A stretch of 64,000 nucleotides of DNA from Pseudomonas sp. (GTDB taxonomy: Bacteria > Pseudomonadota > Gammaproteobacteria > Pseudomonadales > Pseudomonadaceae), in the NCBI RefSeq assembly GCF_030683065.1, contig NZ_JAUXMX010000043.1, positions 21,004 through 85,003 on the forward strand. Direction: 5' to 3'. The notes beneath the pieces are model-generated. The model was not told the DNA's origin, made no database searches, and saw only the letters and a program-made list of their open reading frames with translations. Below, piece by piece: positions 1-8,150 of this stretch. Made by a program: the position numbers and the translations under genes. Numbering within the stretch: position 1 is the first letter of the stretch; each line of letters starts with the position of its first letter.

Positions 1-450
1 AATGGTCAGCAAGCTCAAGATCAGCGCCAGGGTGCTGAGCACCAGGAGTTGCAGCAGGGAATCCCAGACTTCGTCGATTTCGTCCGTGGGGTCGACAGCA
101 ATCTGGACCTGGCGGCCGTCAGCCATCTGCAGTACCGGCGGCGGCTGTTGAGCACTCAGCAAGTGTTGGCCCAGCCAGCGATCCAGCCAGCCTGGGCCGC
201 TCTCGACTGCGACTTGGCCGACTTCCAGCCATTGCACACGAATATGGCGCAGGCTGCCGGTCAGGCTCGGCTGCATGCTTGCAGGGTCGCGCAATGCGGC
301 CTCGTGCAGGTATTCAACCACCGTTTCGGCGGCCTGCATTTCACGCTGCACGTCATGGCTGGCCTGGCGCAGAAGTAACGCCAAGCCAGCAGCAGTCACC
401 AGGACAAAGAACAGGCTGACTAACAGGTTGATGCGCCAAAGCGCCGACAT
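1..450 (-). CDS. Sensor histidine kinase, N-terminal part (cut by window edge)
   Basis: Only the first 150 residues are present; the gene runs off the left edge. The start ATG lies 3 bases after the stop of the upstream cupredoxin-like gene, so the two form one operon. Visible parts are a membrane segment at about residues 8-27, a periplasmic stretch of about 105 residues and a second membrane segment beginning near residue 133. This is the sensor layout of UhpB-like kinases. No catalytic domain is in view, so the kinase call rests on this layout and on the neighbourhood: pseudomonad PQQ-alcohol-dehydrogenase regions carry such kinases next to these ABC genes. A likely partner is a LuxR-type regulator outside the window or AgmR at 7.2 kb. 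Confidence 0.7.
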   Translation of the reverse strand, partial: MSALWRINLLVSLFFVLVTAAGLALLLRQASHDVQREMQAAETVVEYLHEAALRDPASMQPSLTGSLRHIRVQWLEVGQVAVESGPGWLDRWLGQHLLSAQQPPPVLQMADGRQVQIAVDPTDEIDEVWDSLLQLLVLSTLALILSLLTI

Positions 451-453
451 GCC

Positions 454-891
454 TTACTTGACCACGAAGTGGCCGAGCATGCCCTTGCCTTCCAGGCCCT
501 TGGCGAAGAAGGGGAATTTGCCGGGTTTGATCGGCACGAAGAAGATCTCTGCCTCGCCGGCATCCTCGAACTCAAGCTCGGTGAGGGTGATCGCCTTGAT
601 TTCCACGCCGCCGGCTTCGATCTTGCGTAGGAAGATCGAGGTGGAGAACTCCGGCGCCTGGAAGGCGTATTCCTTCTGCCCGCTGGCGATAATTTTCAAC
701 TGGTAAGCCTTGCCGGTTTCCAGTTGGTATTCCTTCTGCGACATGCTGTAGTCGCTCTCTTCGCTGCCCAGGCGCAAATCAGGCAGTGCGGTGCCCCGCC
801 GAGTCAGGTCACCAGCCGCATGCAGATTGTCGAAGCCAATCAGGCTGCCGATCAGCAGCAGGGGAAGAAACATCGCTTTGAGAGCACGCAT
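454..891 (-). CDS. Periplasmic cupredoxin-like protein
   Basis: A 145-residue protein with a signal peptide (residues 1-26, ending near HAA) and a beta-rich body. Its end, PFFAKGLEGKGMLGHFVVK, resembles the last strand of cupredoxins. The usual type-1 copper set Cys-His-Met is incomplete because no cysteine is visible, so copper binding is doubtful. The ATG at 891 is preferred to the GTG at 900 because the signal peptide then begins with MRALKAM. It is the first gene of a minus-strand operon with the sensor kinase, which suggests a periplasmic accessory to sensing in the PQQ-alcohol system. A 35-bp repeated element lies upstream at 956-990. The function is inferred only from context. Confidence 0.65.
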   Translation of the reverse strand: MRALKAMFLPLLLIGSLIGFDNLHAAGDLTRRGTALPDLRLGSEESDYSMSQKEYQLETGKAYQLKIIASGQKEYAFQAPEFSTSIFLRKIEAGGVEIKAITLTELEFEDAGEAEIFFVPIKPGKFPFFAKGLEGKGMLGHFVVK

Positions 892-955
892 GGGGATCAC
901 CGATTGTTGTTATGGGTTGATGCCACCATGCTAAAACCCCTCGCCCTGCGCTGGC

Positions 956-990
956 TTACTACCTTGGTACAGGGGTACTGCTACTTTGGA
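956..990. promoter_or_regulatory. 35-bp conserved element, copy 1 (candidate AgmR/ErbR-type box)
   Basis: This stretch matches 2179-2213 at 30 of 35 positions without gaps. The shared core is TTACTACCTT-n-GTACA, two variable bases, then GGTACTG-n-TACTTTGG. It lies in the divergent region between the cupredoxin-like gene (minus) and the Sel1-repeat gene (plus). The repetition in front of functionally linked genes suggests a regulator site. Assigning it to the LuxR-type regulator at 7211 is inference. Confidence 0.6.
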
Positions 991-1176
991 GCCCAGCCAG
1001 ATGGCATGCGCCGAAAGCGGCGCAGCTCGCAGAAGCCTTGGCCGCGCACCTGCGCCAGGGTTTTCTCGCGCACCCCGGACTAATTGCCCTGCCAGGCGCC
1101 ACCTAAAGCCTAGAGCGCACCCGTGCGCTGGTTGCTAGCGTTACACGCTCAGTCATCCCGCCGACAGGTCACACCC

Positions 1177-2166
1177 ATGCACACGTCTGCTCCTTCCTCG
1201 CTCCGCACATTGGCCGCAGCGCTGCTGGCGCTGCTGTATTGCGCGTCTCTACCGGCTGAACAGGCCGACGACGATCAGCCGCGCATCGCCCGGGAAATGA
1301 TCCAAGTGCTGGAGGCTTACGCGGTCTACAAGATGGGCGATTTTGACGAAGCCTATGTGCGTTACCGAAAGCTCGCCGAGGCCGGCAACCGCCAAGGCAT
1401 GCTCAACCTCGGCAACATGCACGCGGCGGGGCTGGCAGTGAAGCAGGATCATGTGCAGGCGCTGAACTGGTATCAGCAGGCCGCCGACGCCGGTGACGCC
1501 ATTGGCATGCATGAAGTCGGCCGCGCCCATGAACTGGGCCTGGGCACGCCGCGGGATGAGGCCAAGGCAGCGACCTGGTACCTGCGCGCCGCCGAACTGG
1601 ACAACAGTTCGGCGCAATGGGCGCTGGGCAACAGCCTCTATCAGCAGGGACAGCATATCGCCGGCCTGCACTGGATTCGCGCAGCCGCCCGGCAAGGCGA
1701 CAACCCCACCGCCAGCCAATTCCTCAGCAACCTGGATGGCCCAGGCAACCCGCTCAGCCGCCCCAGTGCCGCCGAGCAGCGCGCCGTCATGGCCGTTCTG
1801 GCCGCCAGCGATCAGGCCGCCCAGAACCAAGATGCCCAAGCCCTGGTCGCGGCCCTCAGCCCGCAGGCGAAGGCAGTGGTGCGGCTACCCGACAGTTCGG
1901 CCTGGCTTACCCTGGACAAGGCGCAACTGGCGGCACTCTGGCAGGCCACCTTCGACCGCGCCCAGCGCTACGAGTACCAGCGCGACAACACCGAACTGCT
2001 GCGGGTCGATGAGCGCATCCTGGCGTTCTCCAGTATCAGCGAGCGGCTACAGAGCAACGGTGCGACCCAGTTACTGGAGATCCGCGAGAACGCCCAGCTG
2101 AGGGTGATCAACGGCCAGGCGCAGATCGACCATCTGCGCCTGGACATCCGCCGCCTGGAACGTTGA
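1177..2166 (+). CDS. Sel1-like repeat (TPR-like) secreted protein of the PQQ-alcohol region
   Basis: A 329-residue protein. The ATG at 1177 gives a signal peptide (SLRTLAAALLALLYCASLPAEQ), so the 18 residues of possible upstream extension are left out. From about residue 45 to 170 there are three to four Sel1-like repeats with the pattern A-x-x-x-Y-x-x-A-A-x-x-G, for example ALNWYQQAADAGDAIGMHEV. The remaining 150 residues form an unassigned C-terminal domain. Sel1 repeats are protein-protein contact modules. It lies downstream of element copy 1 and upstream of the ABC genes, so a role in envelope assembly or signalling of PQQ-linked alcohol oxidation is a reasonable guess, but no reaction can be named. 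Confidence 0.75.
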   Translation: MHTSAPSSLRTLAAALLALLYCASLPAEQADDDQPRIAREMIQVLEAYAVYKMGDFDEAYVRYRKLAEAGNRQGMLNLGNMHAAGLAVKQDHVQALNWYQQAADAGDAIGMHEVGRAHELGLGTPRDEAKAATWYLRAAELDNSSAQWALGNSLYQQGQHIAGLHWIRAAARQGDNPTASQFLSNLDGPGNPLSRPSAAEQRAVMAVLAASDQAAQNQDAQALVAALSPQAKAVVRLPDSSAWLTLDKAQLAALWQATFDRAQRYEYQRDNTELLRVDERILAFSSISERLQSNGATQLLEIRENAQLRVINGQAQIDHLRLDIRRLER

Positions 2167-2178
2167 ACGCCCGAGTGG

Positions 2179-2213
2179 TTACTACCTTTGTACAACGGTA
2201 CTGGTACTTTGGG
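2179..2213 (+). promoter_or_regulatory. 35-bp conserved element, copy 2
   Basis: Second copy of the element at 956-990, with five mismatches and no gaps. It ends 58 bp before the ATG of the ABC substrate-binding protein at 2272, a position suited to an activator site or an unusual promoter for the 2272-6278 gene set. Confidence 0.6.
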
Positions 2214-2271
2214 CATATTCCCCGGGCGCCGGGCTGTTCCTATGCTGGCAACACCTACACAGGAGTTGCCC

Positions 2272-3459
2272 ATGCGCCAGATCAGTCGTCACCTCTTGCT
2301 CTGTGCCGTCCTTGGTTATGCGGGCCTGGGCCAGGCCAACAACCCGGCGCCCGAACTGCAGGTGCGCATCGGCTACCTGGCCTACACCCCGAAAACCGGG
2401 CCATTGTTGTCCAATGTGATTGGCGAACCTGCGGACGCCGGCCTGCGCGGCGCCGAACTGGGGATCGCCGACAGCAATAGCACCGGGCGCTTTCTCAAGC
2501 ATGCCTACAGCCTCGCTGTCGCCGAACATGCCGACAGCGACAGTCTGCTCCAAGCCGCCAGCGCCTTGCATGACCAAGGCGTGCGCCTATTCGTGGTCAA
2601 CGCCCCCGCCGCGACCCTGCGTCAGCTCAGCCAATCACTCGACGACAGCCTGCTGATCAATGCCGGCAGCGGCGACGACTCCCTGCGCCAGAGCGAATGC
2701 CTGGCCAACGTGCTGCACACCCTGCCCAGCCGGGCGATGCTGGCTGATGCCCTGGCGCAGTTCCTGACCGTGCGCAAATGGTCGCGCTGGCTGCTGATCA
2801 CCGGGCCAACCGAAGATGATCAGGCCTATGCCGCGGCCTTGCGCCGGGCGGCCAAGCGCTTCGGCCACCAGATAGTCGCGGAGAAGGCCTGGAGTTTTGA
2901 CAACGATCAGCGCCGCAGCGCCCAGGCCGAGATGCCGCTGTTCACCCAGACCAAGGAGTACGACGTGGTGCTGGTGGCGGACGAGCGCGGCGACTTCGGC
3001 GAGTACCTGCCCTACCAGACCTGGTACCCGCGTCCGGTGGCTGGCACCCAGGGTTTGACCCCGACCGGCTGGCACAAGACTGTCGAGACTTATGGCGCCG
3101 CGCAGTTGCAGAAGCGCTTCGAAGCCCACGCCCAGCGCTGGATGAACGACCGCGACTTCGCCGCCTGGATCGCGGTGCGCAGTATCGCCAGCGCGGTGAG
3201 CAAACTGCGCCAGACCGACGCCGACGCAATCCGCACCCTGGCCCTTAGCGATCAACTGCCGCTGGACGGCTTCAAGGGTCGCAAGCTGAGTTTCCGCAGC
3301 TGGAACGGTCAACTGCGCCAACCAATCCCTCTGGTACATCCCCGCGCCCTGGTCAGCAACTCGCCGCAGGACGGTTTTCTGCATCCTACCAGCGAGCTGG
3401 ACAGCCTTGGCTTCGATCAACCGGAAGTCAGCTGTGATCTGGCTGGTAGTCGTACTTGA
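2272..3459 (+). CDS. ABC transporter substrate-binding protein, PQQ-dependent alcohol dehydrogenase system
   Basis: A 395-residue protein. The start at 2272 follows an AGGAG sequence and gives a signal peptide cleaved after GLGQA. The fold is that of periplasmic branched-chain amino acid type binding proteins: an N-terminal Rossmann-like lobe (VRIGYLAYTPKTGPLL), a second lobe around residues 165-270 (WSRWLLITGPTEDDQAYAAAL) and a C-terminal return. It fits the family described in PQQ alcohol dehydrogenase regions (TIGR03863 type). The beta-propeller, ATPase and permease genes follow on the same strand. The ligand is unknown; the set may move an alcohol-oxidation intermediate or help mature the dehydrogenase system. 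Confidence 0.85.
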   Translation: MRQISRHLLLCAVLGYAGLGQANNPAPELQVRIGYLAYTPKTGPLLSNVIGEPADAGLRGAELGIADSNSTGRFLKHAYSLAVAEHADSDSLLQAASALHDQGVRLFVVNAPAATLRQLSQSLDDSLLINAGSGDDSLRQSECLANVLHTLPSRAMLADALAQFLTVRKWSRWLLITGPTEDDQAYAAALRRAAKRFGHQIVAEKAWSFDNDQRRSAQAEMPLFTQTKEYDVVLVADERGDFGEYLPYQTWYPRPVAGTQGLTPTGWHKTVETYGAAQLQKRFEAHAQRWMNDRDFAAWIAVRSIASAVSKLRQTDADAIRTLALSDQLPLDGFKGRKLSFRSWNGQLRQPIPLVHPRALVSNSPQDGFLHPTSELDSLGFDQPEVSCDLAGSRT

Positions 3460-3460
3460 T

Positions 3461-3524
3461 GGTGCGCACGGCGCACCCTACGGAGCCCGTGGCATAGCAA
3501 CCCGTAGGGTGCGCCGCGCGCACC
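3461..3524. repeat. REP pair, GTAGGGTGCGCC family
   Basis: Two oppositely oriented copies of the REP core GTAGGGTGCGCC-nn-GCGCACC (3461-3483 and 3502-3524) separated by about 20 bases. This is the same family that flanks the RAYT gene at 12.0-12.6 kb. It sits between the binding-protein and beta-propeller genes and could act as a hairpin in their mRNA. Confidence 0.85.
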
Positions 3525-3557
3525 AATCCTCGCCCAAGAACAAAAAGGAGACACCAC

Positions 3558-4529
3558 ATGCGCAAGACCCTGCTCGCCACCCTGATCGGCGCAACGCTGC
3601 TGATCAGCACCGGCACCACAGTCGCCGCCACTGCCTACGTCTCCAACGAAAAGGACGACAGCATCAGCGTGATCGACCTCAAGACCATGGAGGTGACGGC
3701 CACCCTGGAGGTCGGCATGCGTCCGCGTGGCCTGCTGCTGTCCAGCGACAACAAGCTGCTGTACATCTGCGCCAGCGACTCGGATCGGGTCCAGGTGATG
3801 GACCTGGCCACGCGCACCATCATCAAGGAACTGCCCTCCGGCGCCGACCCCGAGCAGTTCGCCCTGCACCCCAATGACCGCTGGCTGTATATCTCCAACG
3901 AAGACGATGCGCTGGTCACCGTGGTCGATGTGCAAAGCGATGAAGTGCTGGCGCAGATCGATGTCGGCGTAGAGCCCGAAGGCATGGCCGTCAGCCCGGA
4001 CGGCAAGTGGGCGGTCAACACCAGCGAAACCACCAACATGCTGCACTGGATCGACACCAGCACCCAGACCCTGATCGACAACACCCTGGTCGACCAGCGC
4101 CCGCGGCATGTCGAGTTCGACGCTGACGGCAAGCGCCTGTGGGCCTCGGCGGAAATCGGCGGTACGGTCAGCGTGATCGACGTCGCCAGCCGGCAGATCG
4201 AGAAAGTCCTGACCTTCCAGATCAAGGGCGTACACCCCGACAAAGTGCAACCGGTCGGGGTCAAGCTCAGCGCCGACGGCAGATATGCCTTCGTTGCCCT
4301 CGGCCCTTCGAACCATGTGGCGGTGGTCGACGCCAAGACTTATGAGGTGCTCGATTACCTGCTGGTCGGTCGGCGCGTCTGGCACATGGCATTCACCCCG
4401 GACCAAAGCCAACTGCTGACCACCAACGGCGTCAGCGGCGACGTCTCGGTGATCGATGTGAAGTCGCTCAAGGTGACCAAGTCGATCAAGGTCGGCCGAT
4501 ATCCCTGGGGCGTGGTCGTCACCCCGTGA
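3558..4529 (+). CDS. PQQ-dependent catabolism-associated beta-propeller protein
   Basis: A 323-residue periplasmic protein with a signal peptide (MRKTLLATLIGATLLISTGTT). About seven YVTN-type propeller blades follow, with repeating motifs such as AYVSNEKDDSISVIDLKTM, WLYISNEDDALVTVVDV and LLTTNGVSGDVSVIDVKSL. It matches the family seen beside PQQ alcohol dehydrogenases (TIGR03866 type). The start has a strong AAGGAG site. Its stop overlaps the GTG start of the ATPase gene by 4 bases, showing translational coupling. It probably works in the periplasm with the ABC system; its ligand is not known. Confidence 0.9.
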   Translation: MRKTLLATLIGATLLISTGTTVAATAYVSNEKDDSISVIDLKTMEVTATLEVGMRPRGLLLSSDNKLLYICASDSDRVQVMDLATRTIIKELPSGADPEQFALHPNDRWLYISNEDDALVTVVDVQSDEVLAQIDVGVEPEGMAVSPDGKWAVNTSETTNMLHWIDTSTQTLIDNTLVDQRPRHVEFDADGKRLWASAEIGGTVSVIDVASRQIEKVLTFQIKGVHPDKVQPVGVKLSADGRYAFVALGPSNHVAVVDAKTYEVLDYLLVGRRVWHMAFTPDQSQLLTTNGVSGDVSVIDVKSLKVTKSIKVGRYPWGVVVTP

Positions 4530-5254
4530 ACGCCCTTGAGGTCAGCGCCGTAGCTTTCGCCTACGGCACGCGCCAGGCGTTGCAGGGCGTCGGTTTCAGC
4601 GTCGCGCCCGGCAGCTTCACCGCGCTGCTGGGGCCGAACGGTGCCGGCAAATCGACCCTGATCGCCCTGCTCACCCGCCTCTATGACCTGCAGCAGGGCG
4701 ACATCCAGGTAATGGGGTGCAGCCTGCGCCAGCATCCACGCCAGGCATTGCGCCAACTCGGCGTGGTGTTCCAGCAGAGCACCCTGGACCTGGACTTGAG
4801 CGTGGAGCAGAACCTGCGCTACCACGCGGCCTTGCACGGCATGGCCAAACCATTGGCCAGCGCACGGATCAACGAGGAACTGGCGCGCCAGCAGCTCGGC
4901 GAACGGCGCGCCGAGAAGGTTCGCGACCTCAACGGTGGCCACCGCCGCCGCGTGGAAATCGCCCGCGCCCTGCTGCATCAGCCGCGCCTGCTGCTGCTCG
5001 ACGAGGCCAGCGTCGGCCTCGACCCGGCCAGCCGCCTGGCGCTCAACCGGCATGTGCGCCAGCTCTGTCGTGACGACGGCCTGGCGGTGCTGTGGACCAC
5101 CCATTTGCTCGATGAAGTACAGGCCAGCGACGAACTGTTGATTCTCAACCGTGGTCGCCTGGTCGCCCAAGGCCTGGCCAGCCAAATCGGCGCCGACGAC
5201 GCCAGCCTGGCCGCCACCTTCGAGCACCTGACCGCCAGTGAGACGCGAGCATGA
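4526..5254 (+). CDS. ABC transporter ATP-binding protein, PQQ-alcohol dehydrogenase system
   Basis: A 242-residue ATPase beginning with GTG inside the stop of the propeller gene. Walker A is GPNGAGKS (about residues 36-43) and Walker B is LLLLDEA (about 155-161). The signature between them reads NGGHRRR instead of the standard LSGGQ, so it is degenerate (NGGH), as is usual in this subfamily (TIGR03864 type). An H-loop is visible in TTHLLDEV. It would drive the membrane partner encoded at 5487-6278. Efflux-type (ABC-2) partners suggest export rather than import, which leaves the role of the binding protein open. Confidence 0.9.
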   Translation: MNALEVSAVAFAYGTRQALQGVGFSVAPGSFTALLGPNGAGKSTLIALLTRLYDLQQGDIQVMGCSLRQHPRQALRQLGVVFQQSTLDLDLSVEQNLRYHAALHGMAKPLASARINEELARQQLGERRAEKVRDLNGGHRRRVEIARALLHQPRLLLLDEASVGLDPASRLALNRHVRQLCRDDGLAVLWTTHLLDEVQASDELLILNRGRLVAQGLASQIGADDASLAATFEHLTASETRA

Positions 5255-5339
5255 ACGCTGCGCGGCTGAAGCCGCTGCCACGGCGTGAGGTGTTGGTAGC
5301 CGCGGTTGTAACCGCGACTCTTCCAATCGATCACAAAAG

Positions 5340-5454
5340 CTTCGCGGTCAAGACCGCTCCCACCGGTTTAGCGGTGGCCTCGCGATTTGCTGAAGAAGCC
5401 TTCGTCGCAAGTTACCTGATGACTTGTGGGAGGGGCCTTGGCCGCGATGCTCTT
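5340..5454. repeat. Interspersed repeat, copy A, before the ABC permease
   Basis: This block contains CTTCGCGGTCAAGACCGCTCCC-type sequence (5340-5361), a GGTTTAGCGGTG segment and a 30-base segment starting TGTGGGAGGGGCCTTGG (5425-5454). The same three parts recur in order at 6413-6492 on the other side of the permease gene. It fills an unusual 232-base gap between the ATPase and permease genes of one transporter. Confidence 0.8.
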
Positions 5455-5486
5455 CGCTTGGCACACCCACCCATGGAGACTCGCCC

Positions 5487-6278
5487 GTGAACGCCTACTG
5501 GTACTGCCTGCAAGGCATCGTGCAACGCGAATGGCTGCGCTTCGTGCTGCAACGCTCGCGTTTCTTCAGCGCCCTGGTGCGGCCGCTGCTATGGCTTTTA
5601 GTGTTCGCCGCCGGCTTCCGCGCGGCGCTGGGCATCGCCATCATCGCGCCCTACGACACCTACATCACCTACGAGACCTACATAGTCCCGGGGCTGGCGT
5701 GCATGATCCTGCTGTTCAACGGCATGCAGGGCTCGCTGTCGATGGTCTACGACCGCGAGATGGGCAGCATGCGCGTGCTGCTGACCAGCCCGCTGCCACG
5801 CGCCTTCCTGCTCGCCAGCAAGCTGCTGGCGATCGCCCTGATCTCGCTGCTGCAGGTCTATGCCTTTCTCGCCATTGCCTGGTTCTACGGCGTACAGCCT
5901 CCGCCCTGGGGCCTGCTAAGCGCCCTGCCCGCGCTGCTGCTGGTGGCGCTGCTGCTCAGCGCCCTGGGCCTGTTGCTGAGCAACGGCATCCGCCAGCTGG
6001 AGAACTTCGCCGGGGTGATGAATTTCGTGATCTTCCCGCTGTTCTTCCTCTCGTCTGCGCTGTACCCGCTGTGGAAGATGCGCGAGGCCAACGAGTGGCT
6101 GTACTGGCTGTGTGCACTCAACCCCTTCACCCACGCGGTCGAACTGGTGCGCTTCGCCCTCTACCAGCGCCTGAGCCTCAGCGCCCTGCTGATCTGCCTG
6201 GGCCTGACCGCGCTGTTCGCAGTGCTCGCCGTGGTCACCTTCAACCCGCAACACGCCGCCCTGCGCCGCGCCAGCTAG
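5487..6278 (+). CDS. pedC: ABC-2 type permease of the PQQ-alcohol system (PedC-like)
   Basis: A 263-residue integral membrane protein with about six hydrophobic segments, of the ABC-2 family that includes PedC (TIGR03861 type). The reading frame is open upstream, but the GTG at 5487, preceded by GGAGA, gives the usual N terminus NAYWYCLQGIVQREWLRF. The conserved region PGLACMILLFNGMQGSLSMVYDREMGSMRVLLTSPLPR carries the cytoplasmic coupling part. The gene is separated from its ATPase partner by a repeat insertion rather than overlapping it. It would form the membrane channel of the transporter; the cargo is unknown. Confidence 0.88.
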   Translation: MNAYWYCLQGIVQREWLRFVLQRSRFFSALVRPLLWLLVFAAGFRAALGIAIIAPYDTYITYETYIVPGLACMILLFNGMQGSLSMVYDREMGSMRVLLTSPLPRAFLLASKLLAIALISLLQVYAFLAIAWFYGVQPPPWGLLSALPALLLVALLLSALGLLLSNGIRQLENFAGVMNFVIFPLFFLSSALYPLWKMREANEWLYWLCALNPFTHAVELVRFALYQRLSLSALLICLGLTALFAVLAVVTFNPQHAALRRAS

Positions 6279-6412
6279 GTCCACGCGCGGCTAAAGCGCA
6301 ACGCCGCGAATTCTTCGCTGCACAGCACAGCTTCGCGGCTCCCCCTCTTGCCTGACGGGTTACTCCCCGGAGAAGCGGCTGTAGCTTCGAACGCTCCAAT
6401 CCCCCTTAAAAT

Positions 6413-6492
6413 CTTCGCGGTCAAGACCGCTCCCGCAGGTTTAGCGGTGATCTGGTGACCCTGTGGGAGGGGCCTTGGCCGCGATGCTCTTT
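6413..6492. repeat. Interspersed repeat, copy B, after the ABC permease
   Basis: Same order of segments as copy A at 5340-5454: the 22-base CTTCGCGGTCAAGACCGCTC segment at 6413-6434 is identical, followed by GGTTTAGCGGTG and a nearly identical TGTGGGAGG segment ending at 6492. The two copies lie in direct orientation about 1.07 kb apart and bracket the permease gene. Confidence 0.8.
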
Positions 6493-6655
6493 GCCGAGCG
6501 CTGCCGTCGAACCACCCGCGTGCATGCAGCCCCAGACGCTCCGCGTCAGCCGTTCGCGGCTGAGCGTCGCCCGGCCAATCCACTCAAACAATCTGGACGA
6601 ACACCGCCAGCAACCGCTTGCGCCTCGATAAATCAGCCATTTGCGATCATCCACC

Positions 6656-6669
6656 TACTACTTTGGTAC
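6656..6669 (+). promoter_or_regulatory. Half copy of the 35-bp element, copy 3
   Basis: TACTACTTTGGTAC matches the left half of the element (TACTACCTTnGTAC) with one change. The right half is degenerate (GCTTTTACTC). It lies 84 bp before the gene at 6753, ahead of the agmR-like gene. Confidence 0.35.
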
Positions 6670-6752
6670 TGCTTTTACTCTCCAATGTAGAATTTCCAAA
6701 GCAGGAGTATTGCCCTGTAATACGCACACAAAAAGAAGTGAGACTTAAGGCG

Positions 6753-7130
6753 ATGACGTTCTGCCTACCTCTACCAACCGGTCTTTCATTGACCGCAAGC
6801 TTACCGCTGGCTAAGCCGCCAAGGGCCAAGCCAAGCCTGTTTTACACAGGCGGCAGCCGCGCGCCCAGCGTCGACATTCAGGCGGCGCAACGCCTACTCG
6901 ACAAACAACCGCAGACCCGCCTGTTTGAGGTCTGCCAGCTCCTTGGCCTGCATGGCCCACTCATGGCGGATGCCCGGTTCGGCCGCGCATGGTCAGCCAA
7001 AACCGACCACTGCAAGAGTCACAACACTCTTTTCCGCCACCGGCAGATCAGCCATGGCGACAAAGGCTCGCCCCCGGTGTTCTACTGCCGCCCCGACTGC
7101 TGGCGGGGCTGGAGTGCGCTCAATCGCTAA
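6753..7130 (+). CDS. Hypothetical protein upstream of agmR
   Basis: A 125-residue protein I do not recognise. The ATG at 6753 has an AAGG site just upstream; a TTG at 6618 would extend it by 45 residues. The C-terminal half is rich in His, Cys and Arg (HGPLMADARFGRAWSAKTDH, FYCRPDCWRGWSALNR), which could bind metal. Pseudomonads often have a small unassigned gene in this place, between the ABC/kinase genes and agmR, so it is probably real. No function can be given. Confidence 0.5.
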   Translation: MTFCLPLPTGLSLTASLPLAKPPRAKPSLFYTGGSRAPSVDIQAAQRLLDKQPQTRLFEVCQLLGLHGPLMADARFGRAWSAKTDHCKSHNTLFRHRQISHGDKGSPPVFYCRPDCWRGWSALNR

Positions 7131-7210
7131 CCGCTCGTCTTGCTATAAACGTGCATCCATTTTCCTACGGCTAAAGCCACACCATAATCACAACAATGAG
7201 GTGAAAGGCC

Positions 7211-7876
7211 ATGTACAAAATTCTGATTGCCGACGACCATCCGCTGTTTCGCGAAGCCATCCACAACGTGATCAGCGACGGCTTCCCCGGTAGCGAAATC
7301 ATGGAAACCGCTGACCTCGACAGCGCCTTGGCCATGACCCTGGAAAATGACGACCTCGACTTGATCCTGCTCGACCTGAATATGCCAGGCATGCACGGGC
7401 TGAACGGTTTGATAACCCTGCGCAACGAGGCACCGACCATCCCGGTGGTGATCGTTTCAGCCGAGCAGGACAAGCAGGTCGTGCTCCAGGCCATCACCTA
7501 CGGCGCCGTCGGTTTCATCACCAAATCCTCACCGCGCGCGCAGATGACCGATGCCATCCAGCAGATCCTCAACGGCAATGTCTATTTGCCGCCAGACATC
7601 ATTCGCTCGCAAAAAGCCACCTCACACCGCAGTCATTCGGATCACCACGGCTTCCCCCAGGAACTGCTGCAAGCCCTGACCCGCAAGCAACTGCTGGTGC
7701 TGGAACGCATGACCAAAGGCGAGTCAAACAAGCAGATTGCCTACAGCCTGGACATCGCCGAAACCACGGTCAAAGCCCACGTCTCCGCCATCCTGCGCAA
7801 GCTCAACGTGCACAATCGGGTGCAGGCAATCCTGTCGGCGGGCGATATCGACTTCGCCGCCTATCTGCGCCGCTGA
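7211..7876 (+). CDS. agmR: LuxR/NarL-type response regulator AgmR/ErbR (glycerol/alcohol metabolism activator)
   Basis: A 221-residue two-domain regulator. The receiver domain (residues 1-120) has the acidic pair in IADDH, the phospho-acceptor Asp55 in [10 protein letters not shown] and the conserved Lys in FITKSSP. The LuxR-type helix-turn-helix is at about 150-215 ([39 protein letters not shown]). In pseudomonads the matching protein (AgmR, ErbR, PedR2, ExaE group) activates PQQ-dependent alcohol dehydrogenase genes when phosphorylated by a cognate kinase. The ABC genes just upstream fit this. The repeated 35-bp elements in the region are candidate binding sites. Confidence 0.88.
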   Translation: MYKILIADDHPLFREAIHNVISDGFPGSEIMETADLDSALAMTLENDDLDLILLDLNMPGMHGLNGLITLRNEAPTIPVVIVSAEQDKQVVLQAITYGAVGFITKSSPRAQMTDAIQQILNGNVYLPPDIIRSQKATSHRSHSDHHGFPQELLQALTRKQLLVLERMTKGESNKQIAYSLDIAETTVKAHVSAILRKLNVHNRVQAILSAGDIDFAAYLRR

Positions 7877-8150
7877 GTCTCGGTTAAAAGAGGCTCAGCC
7901 GGCCGCGACGCTATCCCCTATAACTGGATGCACCGTAGTAAAGCGTTGACGCCTGGCTTTCACTGCCCACTGCTCGAGCAGGGCTCGCCGGCGGAAAACC
8001 AATCAAATCAGACAGCGCGTCAAGATAACCAAAAGACCGTTCATCAATAAAAATAAGTCTTTAAAAACAATAGCTTAACCCGAAACCACAACAGCCATTG
8101 GCGCGATTCATGCTTGCTATTGCAGGCATAGTCCCCTAGGGTATTTCGCT

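Larger units (their letters stand above)
6279..6752. other. Intergenic region with repeat copy B and a half copy of the 35-bp element
   Basis: A stretch of 474 bases without a convincing gene. It holds the second copy of the repeat flanking the permease (6413-6492) and, at 6656-6669, TACTACTTTGGTAC. That matches the left half of the 35-bp element, 84 bases before the start of the gene at 6753. The rest shows nothing recognisable. Confidence 0.6.
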
